The position numbers were made by a program, and so were the translations under genes. Below the pieces are notes generated by a model that worked only from the letters and a program-made list of their open reading frames with translations, was not told the DNA's origin and searched no databases. From contig CM069445.1 in NCBI GenBank assembly GCA_035610835.1, forward strand, positions 34,832,811-34,896,810: 64,000 nt of DNA, written 5' to 3'. This DNA comes from Ophiura sarsii (Eukaryota; Echinodermata; Ophiuroidea; Amphilepidida; Ophiuridae). Of this stretch, positions 12,774 through 24,633 are shown one piece after another; within the stretch, counting starts at the first letter, position 1; each line of letters begins with the position of its first letter.

Positions 12774-15700
12774 CTACCGACTCCGAGCTGATTTACGTCG
12801 ATAACACCGCCGACTCCTCCAAGGTACGTCTTTCTTCCCATCTTTACCACCCTCCTGATCGTCCTCCACACCCTCCTCCACTTTATTATCCCCAATTTCC
12901 ACACTTCCCTGTTCATCCTCATCACTTCCTCGTCCACCTCCTTCCCGCTTGGCCAGCTTTTCCTCTTCTTTCCGCTGCTCCTCCTCTCGTCGCAACTTCA
13001 ACTCCTTCTTGTGACGAACCTCCTCCTCCATCGTTAGGCGTAACTTCTCCTCACTTATTTTAATTCTTTCCTCCTCATGGGCCTTCCAAAACTCTTTTAT
13101 CCTAACCCTCTCCATGTCAAGACACTCCTTTTCCAACCTAATCTTCTCTAGTTCCCTACGGGTTTCCAGAAACTCTCGCTCCCAGCGCCCTGTATTTCGT
13201 CTTGGCCAATCGTTCTCCGTCTCACCCTTTTCTCTTCCGAGACGTTCCTTCCCCTTCCCAACTCTTCCCACGTCCTTCTTCTGCGCCTTAACATCCTCTC
13301 CCTCCAGACACTCTCTCTCTACTCCAACCTTCTCTCTTTCCAAATGCTCCTTTTCCGCCTGGAGCTTCTGATTTCGCTTCTGACACTCTTCCTCCACCCT
13401 TACTAACTCTCTCCCCAGACGCTCCTCCTCTCGTCGCAACTTCAACTCTTCCTCCACCCTTAACTTCACCGGTTGTACATCCTGCGTTTTAACTTGACTA
13501 GACACCTCCGCCGACTCCTCACGACATTCACCATCCCTATCATTAGGCCGCAACACAGCATCTGGGTTTAATTTACCTCCATTCGCCGTATTCTTCTGCT
13601 GTTGCTTCTTCTCCTTCTTCCCCGCTTGTCCCGCTAATTGTCGTCTCGTACTCTCCTTATCTTCCCGTCGTTTCCTCTCCTCTACTTGACGCTCCCGCGC
13701 CCAGACCTGCTGTTCCCGTACCGTCCTTTCGCGTTCCACCGCAAGACGTTCACGTTCCTTCCCCTCTCCATCTTCCATAACCTCAACCACTTCCTCTCTC
13801 TGGCACTGCTCCTCTTCATTCCCGCTTTCCCCGCCCTTACGACACTGCTCCACCGCCTTTCGACGTTCCTCCTTCGGTGTCCAATTATCCAACCTATTCC
13901 GGCGCTCCTCCTCCTCTCTCGTCCTTCTCTCCCTTTCCATCTCTCGCCTGTCCACCGCCTCTCTCATAGCCACCCATCTCTCATTCCGCGCCCGTAATAT
14001 CGGGCACTCTCGTTTCCAATGCCCCGCCTCCTTACAGTACCGGCAACAGTTTACTTCCAGTTGTTGCACATTGTCGTGTTGATAACTCGCACAATCACCC
14101 CGTCGGCGATAACTCGGTGATTGACCTGTATTGCCCCCCACCTGGTCACTGCTCATCTGCGCCGTCAATCCTCGCCTCACCACCTGCGACCACATAACTC
14201 TTTCCCCAACACTACTGCTAATATCCTTGCCAGCGACTACAGCAGGACTCTTAGCTACGGCTGTCGGCTCGCTACGCCCCATGACAACATTAAGTTTGTC
14301 CACCACTTGCCCAAGCAACGCAATACTTTTCATCTCCCGCTCCGATGCCGTAGTCAACCTCGTACTCACCTCTTGACACAACCGTTCATACTTCTGTCTC
14401 TGCTCACACTCCACTCCTACTACTAGCCGATACTTCTCTTCAACTTCCACCTGCTTCTTCTCATATTTACGCTTCTTCAATGTCACTCCCTCATAAATCT
14501 CTTCATTCCTTTTCTCCCCCTCCTTTACGGCGTTCTCACGATCTGTCAGGTTCCTCATCTTACTCACATGTTCCTGGCTGCTCGAATCATCCACCCATAC
14601 CTTCTCTTCCTTATTCGCCACCAAACTCATCCGTTGCTTCCAATCAAGTTCAAGTTCTCTGACCACCAATTCCCTCTGGTCCAATCCCTCACTCAACTGC
14701 TGCAACTCTACCTCCCGTGATTTTTCTGCAACTTCCCGTCGTTTCAAATCCTCATCCCATTGTTTCAACCCATCCACTCTTCTGCTCAACTCTTCATTAC
14801 TATCTACAAGCTGGTCACTAAATGTCCTCAAATCCTTTTCCCAAGACTTATTATTAATATGCAACCTCTCAAACCGCCTTTCGTGATTAACTAGCAACCA
14901 CGCATTCACCTTCATTTTCATTTTCAAGTTGGCGTTCAACATCTCACATAACGATTCAAAACTCAGCTCATTCCCCTCCAAAGATCTCGCCTTCTGAGTT
15001 TTTATCTCCTTACTCTCCTCATCTTTACCCACGCTACCCAACTCTGGGCCTGCAACTCGTGATCCTACACCAGAATCATCACTGTAATTACTATTCACGT
15101 CATCCGCATGGCTACTACTACTTATACTACCAGTCGACTTAACGTCCAACACTCCACCATCCACTTCTCTTACATTCTCCTCACTACTACAATACTCGGA
15201 CACACTACCACTCTCATATCCACCACCACCTCGTTCAGAACTACTCATTTTACCACCACGCCGTTCAGAACTCCTCATTCTACCACCTCCACTTTTGGCA
15301 ACTCTCTCAACATCACCCCCATGTCGACCTCCACCAACATTACCACCAACACCGACACTGCCTCTAACATCGCCACCAGCACCAAAACCAACACCACTTC
15401 TACCAGCACCACCTCTACTCTCTCCACCGCTTCCTGCACCTCCACCACATCCACTCAAACGTCGACACTCTCCACTTTTGTCGACACTTCCCAAATTACC
15501 AAAATGTCGACAATCTCCCATTTTGTCGATACTTTCTAAATCACTCAAATGCCGACATTCTTCACTTTTGTCGACCTTTCCCAAATCACCTAAATGTCGA
15601 CACTCGCCACTTTTGTCAATATTTCCCAAAACACCCAAATCTACATCGCCACCAATTCTCTCTGCAGCTCTAAAACCAACACTCTCCACGTCACCTCCAC

Positions 15701-16106
15701 CACCATGACGCTCCTCTCTGCCACTACCACGACGCTCCTCACTGTCACTACCACGACGCTCCTCTATGCCACTACCACGACGCTCCTCTCTGCCACCACC
15801 ATGACGCTCCTCTCCTTCACTCATACGACGCCCTGTTGCTCTCGCACGATGCCCCTCTCCTTCACTCATATGACGCTCTGTTTCACTCGCACGATGCCCC
15901 TCTGCTTCACTCATACGACGCCCTGTTGCACTCGCACGATGCTCCTCTGCTTCACTCATACGACGCTCTGTTTCACTCGCACGACGCCCTGTTGCACTCG
16001 CACGACGCTCTGTTTCACTCATACGACGCTCTGTTTCACTCGCACGACGCCCTGTTGCACTCGCACGACGCTCTGTTTCACTCATCTCCTCGAGCCCGTT
16101 AACCAC
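12774..16106 (-). CDS. Gag-like protein of the LTR retrotransposon (1,110 aa, CCHC knuckle)
   Basis: The start lies 55 bases after the primer site, as expected for gag. The N-terminal 100 or so residues are near-identical 11-13-residue repeats (ERRASATGRRMSE type). They are followed by REERRGSG repeats, four 'DKSGECRHLGDLG' repeats and a glycine-rich stretch. From about residue 370 to 640 the heptad-rich sequence predicts coiled coil. A zinc knuckle CRYCKEAGHWKREC (C-x2-C-x4-H-x4-C) sits near residue 690 and would bind the RNA genome. A long, charged E/R/K coiled-coil tail follows. The usual capsid fold was not recognised and no protease or polymerase follows. The protein is longer than ordinary gag proteins because of the repeats. 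It is fully open, in keeping with a young copy. Confidence 0.85.
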   Translation of the reverse strand: MVNGLEEMSETERRASATGRRASETERRMSETERRASATGRRASETERRMSEAEEHRASATGRRMSEAEGHRASETERHMSEGEGHRARATGRRMSEGEERHGGGREERRGSGIEERRGSDSEERRGSGREERHGGGGDVESVGFRAAERIGGDVDLGVLGNIDKSGECRHLGDLGKVDKSEECRHLSDLESIDKMGDCRHFGNLGSVDKSGECRRLSGCGGGAGSGGESRGGAGRSGVGFGAGGDVRGSVGVGGNVGGGRHGGDVERVAKSGGGRMRSSERRGGKMSSSERGGGGYESGSVSEYCSSEENVREVDGGVLDVKSTGSISSSSHADDVNSNYSDDSGVGSRVAGPELGSVGKDEESKEIKTQKARSLEGNELSFESLCEMLNANLKMKMKVNAWLLVNHERRFERLHINNKSWEKDLRTFSDQLVDSNEELSRRVDGLKQWDEDLKRREVAEKSREVELQQLSEGLDQRELVVRELELDWKQRMSLVANKEEKVWVDDSSSQEHVSKMRNLTDRENAVKEGEKRNEEIYEGVTLKKRKYEKKQVEVEEKYRLVVGVECEQRQKYERLCQEVSTRLTTASEREMKSIALLGQVVDKLNVVMGRSEPTAVAKSPAVVAGKDISSSVGERVMWSQVVRRGLTAQMSSDQVGGNTGQSPSYRRRGDCASYQHDNVQQLEVNCCRYCKEAGHWKRECPILRARNERWVAMREAVDRREMERERRTREEEERRNRLDNWTPKEERRKAVEQCRKGGESGNEEEQCQREEVVEVMEDGEGKERERLAVERERTVREQQVWARERQVEERKRREDKESTRRQLAGQAGKKEKKQQQKNTANGGKLNPDAVLRPNDRDGECREESAEVSSQVKTQDVQPVKLRVEEELKLRREEERLGRELVRVEEECQKRNQKLQAEKEHLEREKVGVERECLEGEDVKAQKKDVGRVGKGKERLGREKGETENDWPRRNTGRWEREFLETRRELEKIRLEKECLDMERVRIKEFWKAHEEERIKISEEKLRLTMEEEVRHKKELKLRREEEQRKEEEKLAKREGGGRGSDEDEQGSVEIGDNKVEEGVEDDQEGGKDGKKDVPWRSRRCYRRKSARSR

Positions 16107-16161
16107 TGAAAATAGAAATTACCCCAACTTACCAGAAACCTTGTCGACAAAAAAAAAAGAA

Positions 16162-16179
16162 ATCCCACATCTGACACCA
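16162..16179 (-). other. Primer binding site, tRNA-Leu-like
   Basis: Two bases inside the 5' LTR the - strand reads TGGTGTCAGATGTGGGAT. From memory of animal tRNA-Leu 3' ends (CCA plus a TGTCAGAAGTGGGAT-type complement), all but one or two positions fit. This site fixes the direction of the element. The assignment to leucine is from general knowledge and not checked against this genome. Confidence 0.75.
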
Positions 16180-16181
16180 CT

Positions 16182-19100
16182 TGTGGCGGGACGACCGAGA
16201 CCACGAAGCGTGCAGAATGCAATTTTGCCAATCTGACACCACTAATTTTTTGGGTTTAATTTAAGTTTGGGCAGGGTTGAAATTAGAAACCTGATTTATA
16301 AGACCACGTGGGTTAGTTTGCAGGGCAGAACCTGCTTTTCTACCGTGAAGAACAAAGCACCGGACAATTAGGTTAATATTCTATGTACCATTTATTTCGC
16401 AACCACACCACTCCACAACTACAGCATCTACAAACTCCAAGTGTTATTTACATAACTTAGCCCAACTGACGAAAATAAAGTCGAAAGTGAGAATTGTACC
16501 AAAGTGAAAAATGGGGAAGACTAAAAATAAAACTTAGAATTAAGGATCAAAAAGAAACTGAAATTGGAGATTTGAAAATTGTACCACCCAAAAATAAAGA
16601 ATGTACCACCAAGAATTAAGATTGTACCACCAAAAATTGTACCACCATGGAGCGTTCTGAAACATACAAAAGAAAAGAACACTGCGTTAATGCCATGTCA
16701 CACCGACTATCATATGTGTAAATGTTTACGCGCCATAAGCTTACAGTCCAACTCTGCGCTCAGGCTCCATAACACATCGCCGCGCTTAAGCTCCATGTCT
16801 CCTTTCCGTGGGTAAGACCTCTCTTCCTCTCGATTCCTCTGTCGCTCAACTCCTATGTCGCTCAACTCCTATGTCGCTCAACCTCTCTAGGTCAGTTCCC
16901 ACCGCGCACGGCAACCAGTACGTTGATAACAGCAATTACACCATCGCCACGTGCACATACGAATACTTTTCATAACAGAAACTACGCCATCGCCACGTGC
17001 ACATAGACCATTTTCCTTCATTTACACATATCATAATTTGTCGGTTAATTTGCTCAAACTCCCTCATCACGATCATTAACCATGTTTGAGGCAGTAACAT
17101 AGTCGTTGTACTTCCAACACAAAGCAATATATATAAGTAAGCCTAGTATTGGTGATCAAAGAATGAATGGTGACTTTGTACAAGTAAGCCTAGTATTTGT
17201 AAACAAGTCTCGAATGATGAATTCACCCAAGTACATATCAATTTTTACCACAAGTTATAACTACTGAATCTACACTACGCGAGTATGGGTCGCTTTAGGG
17301 TGCGCTTACTACACTACTTATCTAAACTTTATTATAACAATACAGTATGTAACCAATGATAACCAAAGTAAAATGTGTTCATAACTTGACAAAATATCGC
17401 AAGTCTTATTTCTTAAACTACAATCAACATGTGCACGAACTTCATTACTCAGTACGACGCCATGGTTTGGAGCGCACATATCATTCCAATGGAACAATTG
17501 ACAACCACTTCCAAAGGTTACGATGAATTAATATTGTACCAAACAGTTTAATTCTCACCTGTACCTCTCCTACTCGCCATTGCCATTATTTACATATCAC
17601 CATGATTTTTAAAGGAAGTGACATTACTTACATTCCTGCTCTACAATAAGGGTATTCCCAATCTTCAGTTCACCTATTACTTCCGTCACACTTTCTGTCA
17701 CGATTCCTATTTAACACAAAAGATAGTAGGATATTCCCACCAATAGTTAATCTAGTCTATATACAGTATAAGGTCATGGCATTCACAATTGTATGTGCGG
17801 ATGGACAATAACAAGGTTGACCTCACCCAGGTAATAATACCCATGCATAAGCATGCTCCCCAATGTACTTCACATAGTATAGTGTGACACAGTGTCACCA
17901 TGTAACAAGATAGTTAGTTGTCAAAACATTAAAGTATTTTTCACCAAGCATGAAAAAATGTTGAAATCGAAAATGTACTAAGTATTGACACAGCATGGAA
18001 AAATATCGAAATCAAAAATCTACAAAGTATTTTTGGACCAGTGATAAATTTCAATCACTTCAAAAATTTACAAGTGTTTTTCCCAAAAACACAAATTTGG
18101 ATCACAGAAAACTTCTAAGTGTTACAGAACAAATTTTGATCCTCCAAAATTTTATAAGTGTTTCACCAAAAACACAAAATCTGATCCTCCAAAACTTTCT
18201 AAGTGTTTCACCAAAAACACAAATTATGATTACAGAAAAACTTGTAAATAATTTGGAAATTGAAAATATTTCCATAAATCGACAAAGTAATTTCTTATTG
18301 AACATAGAATATGTGAAATGTCAAAAATGCTCTAAGTGTTGGATAAAGCAAAAATCGACTAAGTGATTTCTTATTGAACATCAGAAATGTGAAATGTCAA
18401 AAATGCTCTAAGTGTTGGATAAAGCAAAAATCGACTAAGTGATTTCTTATTGAACATCAAAAATGTGAAATGTCAAAAATGCTCTAAGTGTTGGATAAAG
18501 CACTAATTTTGGTCACTAAAAAAACTACAACCCAAAATCAGCAGATTACATTACACAATGCAATAAGTCTCCAAAACGGTCTAACCAATCAGAACAAACA
18601 TGCCGACTATTCCGCAGCACAATCAGGGGGTCACACTTTGTGTACATGACAACCCTCAATATTATAAGAAATTTTGAATGATTAAAACAAATCATTACCA
18701 CCGAAAGTATTCAGGAATATTGGAATACCTATTTAACTCTAGCATACAAATATATACACACATCATCATAACAATTTAACATCCGGGTCACCTGTTCTGT
18801 CCAACACACAAGTAATAAAATACAATCATTTGCCATGCAAGTTCCCTGTATTTACAATACAGTGACCAGGAATCATCTCTGATGGTTTGGTTTCTATGTC
18901 AACGCGATAAGGAATTATGGGATATTGTCACAAAAAGCCTACCTAAATACTAGATAGATAGCTGTAATAATCAAAAAGATAAAGCACAGGCTCAATTTAT
19001 ACGCGGCACGCCCATCCTATGTTGTTTAAGAACACATAATAAACAAATTCACTAATCGCTCCTACCATACAATGGCCTCAATTTACATGTTTACACAATC

Positions 19101-20358
19101 CAACACTGAATCATGATAGCGTGACAATTTGGTATAGTGTAATCATTTATCCATAAAACAATGACCCAATTTACATTCATAAAATATTTTGTGTGCACTG
19201 GTAATTTATAATCATACACACTACCATTGACACGCAAGCCTGAATAACTAATCAAAAATCAGACTAACAATTAGCTCAGGAAGAAAATCCTAATCCAAAA
19301 TTTAGGGCATGAAAATCAGGAACAGCTGACTTCATGTAACAATCCTAAAAATCATTAACAATATTTTAATGGTCAGAACAGTGCAACTGTATTTTCAGCT
19401 GTACTCAATCTCTACTGACAAAGTATTATTTGAAACAATAATTTGGAAACACACTGTAATAATTTCAAAATCACAGCACGACATACAAAATTTGATAAAC
19501 AGGATTATTATACGGCAACCATACAAAAGCACTACAATTTATCGTATTTTCTTACGCCGAGTTACTATAGCAACACCCAGAATGCACTTCGCACCTCTCG
19601 AGAATTTTCTAGAATATCATGACGTCATCATCTCAAATTGATTTATGCAGAGGTACTGTTATGCACACAAGTTTGATCATTTTCAACAAATGAAGAGGTA
19701 TTTTAAAACTGCCCAAAATCATTCCAAACACGTAAATCAGGGCTATTTTTTGGTCATGCATAACGCTATACGACATACTATCACTAACAATCGGCTTTTT
19801 GAAGTAATTTGACACAATCAAAAAGAGATATTTGGGGTCTCAAACTACGGTGTCAGTGTGATGAAAACAGAAATAAATGCCCTATTCACACACTGTTAAA
19901 AATCACGGAACATGTATAAAAAATCTGGTATCTACCTTGTCCACGAAAACGCGCAGAAATCGCTCAATTTACAAAATACATGAATCACAATGGTCCAAGA
20001 ATGTTCTATATACATCTATAGTACTTACAATGAAAGGATGTCAATCAAAACGTCCGATTTCCGAAGGATTTGGGATGTTTTCTTTCCAGCGTTCCGAGTT
20101 TTCTGATCATACCATGCGTTCAACAAAAGATGGCGTTTTTGGTTTTCCCCCGCTGTATTGCGCAAGCCTAAACCAATTAGCAACGCCCTCTAGTTATCCC
20201 AGATAGGTGAGGCCGATCAGGTAACGTACAGGCAACACCCCAAAATGAAATTACAAGCGGTGCATAATAAAAATAGATCTTAAGGGTATTGCAACCGTTT
20301 GCAATGATTAAATAATTAAATACGCCCAAAACTTCTACAAAAAGCGATTCCCGCTACA
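16182..20358 (-). repeat. 5' LTR (right copy), 4,177 bp
   Basis: Same sequence as 7360-11537 save for one T fewer in the run near 16245. As the 5' LTR it should hold the element's promoter, driving transcription leftward and antisense to the host gene. I could not single out a TATA box. It also holds the second 76-bp array copy (18313-18502). Confidence 0.93.
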
Positions 20359-20362
20359 CTAT

Positions 20363-21003
20363 TACCCGACAACAACAGGAGATACGGGCACGTTTGATCA
20401 AATTAGTATGTTGAAAAATGGATATCTGCGGAAAGTTGTGAAGCCATACCCTGCACCACTATTTCTCCTCGGTGTCACAATATCAAGTCAGAATTTTATT
20501 CTTAACTCAATGAAAACAAAATCGTCTACATAGTGCAATTCGATGGAGCGCATTAAACCGTAACTGACGTACCCGTTATCTTATTATTCATTAGACAACA
20601 TCAGTTATAACTCTGAGAACACGTCAGTGGATCAACTAGTCAATCTTTACCAGTCAATCTTTACACATTATATATACACTTTGCCAACAGGTCTTTGAAT
20701 CTAAAGAATGATTGAGAAGAGAACATGGGGCTCATAGAATTGGGCAATAAGATGAGAACAAAAATAAACGGGTTTTATACATTCTTCTACTCTACGAACC
20801 AGGACAATCTCGAGAGAAAGCCCCCACACACAATTCTGATTAATTGAGTGAACAGAGGTACAATCCTGAACCTGGCTCTTTGAATTGAAGTCCGGCAATG
20901 CCTCGATCGAATGATGTGAATAAGGAAGTTGAAAATACAAGACCTGGTCAGAGTGTACTTGAAAATCACGAACATAATCTCGGTGTCTTTTTCTTTTACA
21001 CAG
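20363..21003. other. Intron remainder, nothing recognised
   Basis: Host intron downstream of the LTR element. It ends in a strong pyrimidine tract and acceptor (TTTTTCTTTTACACAG) before 21004. Confidence 0.6.
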
Positions 21004-21222
21004 GCCGACACTGCCATTATTAACATCGGCACAGTAGCAAACCGCGGCGGAAGTGCCGATACCGGGGCCAACGACATCCTGGTGACCTTTGACATAACTG
21101 TCATTGATGACCCCAGTATTGTCGACGGAGGCGTATACTGGGTTAGCGTGGGAATCGAGCATTACCTGGGATCGAGGTTATGGATTGGACAGCTGGGGCT
21201 CACCCTTAACCGCGTTGCGGAG
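21004..21222 (+). CDS. Host gene exon: unit A, second half
   Basis: Phase 0 in and out; acceptor CTTTTACACAG, donor GTACGT. It codes for 73 residues and shows the unit signature most clearly: IINIGTVANRGGSADTG then ANDILVTFDITV, then GGVYWVSVGIEH. The pattern 'G-T-V-x-N ... D-[DI]-I-x-[VI]-x-[FI]' resembles beta-sandwich repeats seen in many surface proteins; this is a resemblance and not a family assignment. Confidence 0.88.
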
Positions 21223-21418
21223 GTACGTACATGATGATAATATTCAATAATACTCTTTGGATCTAGAACTTTCACAGGAAAATTCATATTGACTTAATAC
21301 TTGATAAATAAGGTTACTAGTCTAAAACTCTTTCGTCCCAATTGGATTAAGTTGTGTTTCTCTTCAGTTGGGTCTCACGTGTAGTGTATTTACCCTTTCA
21401 TCTCGTTTGGTAAATGGG

Positions 21419-21438
21419 TTGGCCGGCCGGCCGGCCAA
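21419..21438. repeat. Perfect 20-bp GGCC palindrome
   Basis: TTGGCCGGCCGGCCGGCCAA lies in an intron. It is a self-complementary GC island in AT-rich DNA. Confidence 0.85.
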
Positions 21439-21581
21439 CATAACGTTAGATTGACTATCGTTTGGTTGTTCCTCTAACTTGACCAACGAATCCTTTTCAT
21501 CATGAACTTGACACTTCAGGAGTTGTACATCAAGTATTTGATTAGTTTTTTTACATGCATTTTTCTATATCGTTTATTTAG

Positions 21582-21873
21582 TTAATCACTTCAACTACTG
21601 CACAAATCGACGGACAAGTCAATGTTCCCGTGGGTGAATCTCACGTGTTTACTTTCGATATTCAGACGTACCAGCGTAACACTGACTTGACCGCAATGAT
21701 ATCGACTGCAGACATTACTCACAATAGTATATGCCATATGGAATTGTGTAGTGCTGGTTCAGGCTTTTGCCTTGATGTTTCAAGAACCGAGGCTATTTAT
21801 AATACACTTGGGAACGCTAGCGATGCCCACAATTCAGACGCAACGGTTCCATTAGGCATTTTAGCATACGGAG
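21582..21873 (+). CDS. Host gene exon: unit B, first half
   Basis: Acceptor TTTATTTAG, donor GTAAGG; phase 0 in, phase 1 out. It codes for 97 residues from LITSTTAQIDGQ. It includes the strand start NVPVGESHVFTFDI and a cysteine cluster (ICHMELCSAGSGFCLD) likely to form disulfides. It ends in the signature start ATVPLGILAYG, which is split by the next intron. Confidence 0.85.
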
Positions 21874-22024
21874 GTAAGGCCCAATGCAAGTAAAGTGTAA
21901 AATATATTCGAATAATTACAACTGTAGGAGGACCGTTTCTGGTATGCCCATGACCGTACCGGTAAAGAGTGTAACAAGGGGTAATGTCTTGTTTGCCGTC
22001 CCACAACAGATATACGCATGTATA

Positions 22025-22665
22025 CAGCTTGTCCCCAAAAAACTGGGTCCAAAAACTGGAGAGCTTATAACTGCAAAAGTAGGACACGTAGCTTTTTTAC
22101 ATTTTTGGATATAAAAGTAATTATATCTGACCTTCATTGGTAAAAAGAAATGGGACCAATCTAATGTGAACGTTTTGAAATAGAAAGCTTTGAATAGAGC
22201 GTGGTCAGAACCCGTTTGTACCGATTTTAGCAATAAACCACCAATGCGTTGCATCTCTGTGCGCTGTGTGCAAGTTTCCCTGTATGGAGTTTATTCCCTG
22301 AAATAAATTTTTGTATGGACAAACTAAGTTCATTTAAAGTCCATCTGTTTACATTTGGGTTTCAGCGATAAGTATTTGTAATTGATGCTAAATATTGATC
22401 CAATAAGAGAATAAAGTCTGTGCTCATAAAACTTGCACACGACGCATGGGTGGTGTATTGTTAAATGAAAAAAAAACTGGATTGTGACCACACTCTATTC
22501 AAAGCTTTGTCTTTCAAAAAGTTGACATTAGATTGGTCTCACTATTTTTCATATTAAGGTCAGATATATTTGCTTCATATCCCTAAATACGAAGCAGCTA
22601 TATGCTGCCTATTTTTAAGTTATAAGCTTTCCAGTTTTTGGACCCAGTTTTTTTGGGACACGCTG
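22025..22665. mobile_element. Mariner/Tc1-like MITE with long inverted arms
   Basis: It is bounded by TA at 22023-22024 and 22666-22667. The ends read CAGCTTGTCCCCAAAAAACT and the inverted AGTTTTTTTGGGACACGCTG. The similarity of the arms extends about 200 bases inward (for instance GACCAATCTAATGT and AAAGCTTTGAATAGAG in both). The centre is non-coding. TA targets and 'CAG..GTGTCCC' ends are typical of the Tc1/mariner group. Confidence 0.85.
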
Positions 22666-22805
22666 TAGTATAGAAATTGCAATTCAGGCAACATTTGTAT
22701 TCCGTTTCGGACGAAGAACAAGATATAGCAGTTATACACTAATTTGATATCAAACAAACAAACAAAACTGTGCTGGTTGAAAATAATGTCAACTTTCTTT
22801 TGCAG

Positions 22806-22981
22806 GAGCCCAATCCGACCCCGTGGCCAGTCTGTTAAGCTTAGACGTAGTCGTTTACGTCGCTGAATTAGCCGAATCGGCTGGTCTACAAACTCTTAAT
22901 GGATTGGTGACCGAAAATGGCGTCGATACAGCATTGCCATCTAAAAGTTACACACCGGTAACACCACGCACGTTTAAATCG
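22806..22981 (+). CDS. Host gene exon: unit B, second half
   Basis: Acceptor TTCTTTTGCAG, donor GTAAGG; phase 1 in, phase 0 out. It codes for about 59 residues, AQSDPVASLLSLDVVVYVAE onward. It continues the signature begun in the previous exon (D-x-V-x-S-L-L-S-L-D-V-V-V) and ends SYTPVTPRTFKS. Confidence 0.85.
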
Positions 22982-23591
22982 GTAAGGATTTGAGTAAATG
23001 ACCGTGAGTTTGTATTCTAAAACAACGGGGTCTCAGCGCCACCCTATACGGCTGCGATCTTATAACAAAAAGCGGAACAAATCGAGCCATTTGTAAATGA
23101 TATGGCGATGACATGAAGGCATCTGGCTGGTTAGCAATCACTTACAAGTACAGTAAAGGCGCAGAGAGGTAACCATCTTTTCAATACAACTATAGAAATG
23201 ACGTGGATTTATATGTAATACATCCCCCTTAAGCACTTAGATAATGTTCTGGGGAGAGAACCATACGGGTTGTAATAATTACCGGGCAGTTTACGTGCTA
23301 TCAGCTATCAGGTATGATGGAAGCAATGGCACTCAAAATCGAAACTATATTGCCAGCGTTATAATAGGCCTTCACTATATCACAAAATACCCAACAACAA
23401 CGTTTGCAGTTAGCATGGTTAGTCAACTTCCTACTTTTTCACTATCCTACTCTATTACCAAAACAAGTGGCAACACATTTGATGAAGCATGCTAATTTCT
23501 TTGCTTTTCATGATCTGCTTTCCCCTTTCCATCACTCATATAATAAACCGTGCCACTTGCACTGCTCTCTATCAACCATGATTACGTCTAG
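22982..23591. other. Intron, nothing recognised
   Basis: Intron of 610 bases with no repeat or open frame that stood out. It ends in ATTACGTCTAG, a weaker acceptor than its neighbours. Confidence 0.6.
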
Positions 23592-23878
23592 GCTGGTCAC
23601 AGCGTCGGTGTCACCGCCACCGCCTCCTGCATTGGTAACCCGTGTGAGCTGGCTGCAGGGGAAAATGTACACTACGAGGTAATACTTACGGTACCGAAGG
23701 ACGCCACCATAACGCCCGTCACCGTTGCTTTCCAATCAGAGCTCCTACCAGATGGATCGGCAGCAATGGGCTCGTGTTCTGAATCGCCTATCGTGGAATT
23801 TTATGAAATCGATGACGATATCGCTTGCTTGGGGGCGTGGATCTATCGAGCCGACCTAAAGGTTGAAGACTTGACTGA
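23592..23878 (+). CDS. Host gene exon: unit C, first half
   Basis: Phase 0 in, phase 2 out; donor GTAAGT. It codes for about 95 residues. AGHSVGVTATASCIGNPCEL is followed by the strand start AAGENVHYEVILTVPKD, equivalent to TPGDRISVEFTVTVPDN of unit A. Paired cysteines (ASCIGNPC; MGSCSES; DIACLG) again suggest a secreted protein. Confidence 0.87.
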
Positions 23879-23886
23879 GTAAGTTA

Positions 23887-24203
23887 GGGACGCACCATTT
23901 GATTTTCAGGGGGCGGCATGGAAGTTGGGGTCGGGCGAATTTTTTTTTTTCTCCACCGAAGTAGGATTTTTTGTTGTTGTTGCAAATGCGGCAAAGTTTT
24001 TTTTTTTAGTGTTTTAGTGTTTTTCTTTATATTGAGGTGGGTGAGTCATCTTTTTTTAATTTTTAATCAGCAGTGGGTCATCTTCTTTTTTTTTTCCCTT
24101 GTTGGTGGGCAAAGTTTTTTTCTTTCTTTCCTGGATAGTGGGCAAAGTTTAATAAAAAAAAAATTCCATGCCCCCCCCCCCTGAGTATCTAATGGTGCGT
24201 CCC
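23887..24203. mobile_element. Harbinger-like MITE (TTA target)
   Basis: TTA flanks both ends (23884-23886 and 24204-24206). The ends are GGGACGCACCATTTGATT and the inverted AATGGTGCGTCCC. The inside is T- and C-rich with no coding frame. It starts eight bases after the last base of the exon ending at 23878, so it all but touches the splice donor. A larger element with a similar GGGACCGTTCATT end lies at 40885-41777. Confidence 0.8.
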
Positions 24204-24633
24204 TTAGTATGAGTAAATATTTCGAAAGTTATCCCACCATGATTCATCCAGATTACAGAAGGCTATGTCAGATGAAATTATTTGAGGAATAAATAGCAAA
24301 TGGCAAGATAAAGTCCGATCATTTCTGTATTTATTTGAAACGGAAAGACATTCCAATACACGTTGCCATACTGCGTCGCACACAATTAAAGAGAATATAC
24401 GCGTGATTACCTAGCTACATATGTAGTGCTATAATTAGGGCTATAATTTATTTCAAAATATAAAGAAAAGCATCAGACTTCAAAATAAATAATAATCATA
24501 ATCTGGAAATTCAACAACAGTTTATAACTGCATAATGTATGATGATGTAACTCAAAAACCGGCAACACAATACTAATTTGTTACTATCAGTTGAAGGAAT
24601 AATTCATTATCCAAAATTGACTCATATTCGCAG

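Larger units (their letters stand above)
7360..20358 (-). mobile_element. Non-autonomous LTR retrotransposon with 4.2-kb LTRs (gag only)
   Basis: Two long direct repeats, 7360-11537 and 16182-20358, begin TGTGGCGGG and end CGCTACA on the + strand and bound a 4.6-kb centre. The host target CTAT is duplicated at 7356-7359 and 20359-20362. The primer site, gag ORF and purine tract all place the sense strand on -, so the 5' LTR is the right-hand one. No protease, reverse transcriptase, RNase H or integrase is found in any frame of the centre. It therefore needs enzymes from another element, as described for LARD-type elements. The LTRs differ, by eye, only in the length of one T run (7 or 6), so the insertion is recent. 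It lies antisense in an intron of the host gene, between phase-0 exons. Confidence 0.93.

Noticed and set aside
15108..16109. Long + strand open frames opposite the gag ORF, rich in Thr, Ser, Pro, His
   Set aside because: They are mirror frames of the repeat-rich gag N-terminus with low-complexity composition. The primer site and knuckle fix the other strand as coding.
16579..20206. Small open frames in the right LTR identical to those in the left LTR
   Set aside because: The identity reflects LTR duplication. None has a recognised domain, and the frames are biased by short repeats.
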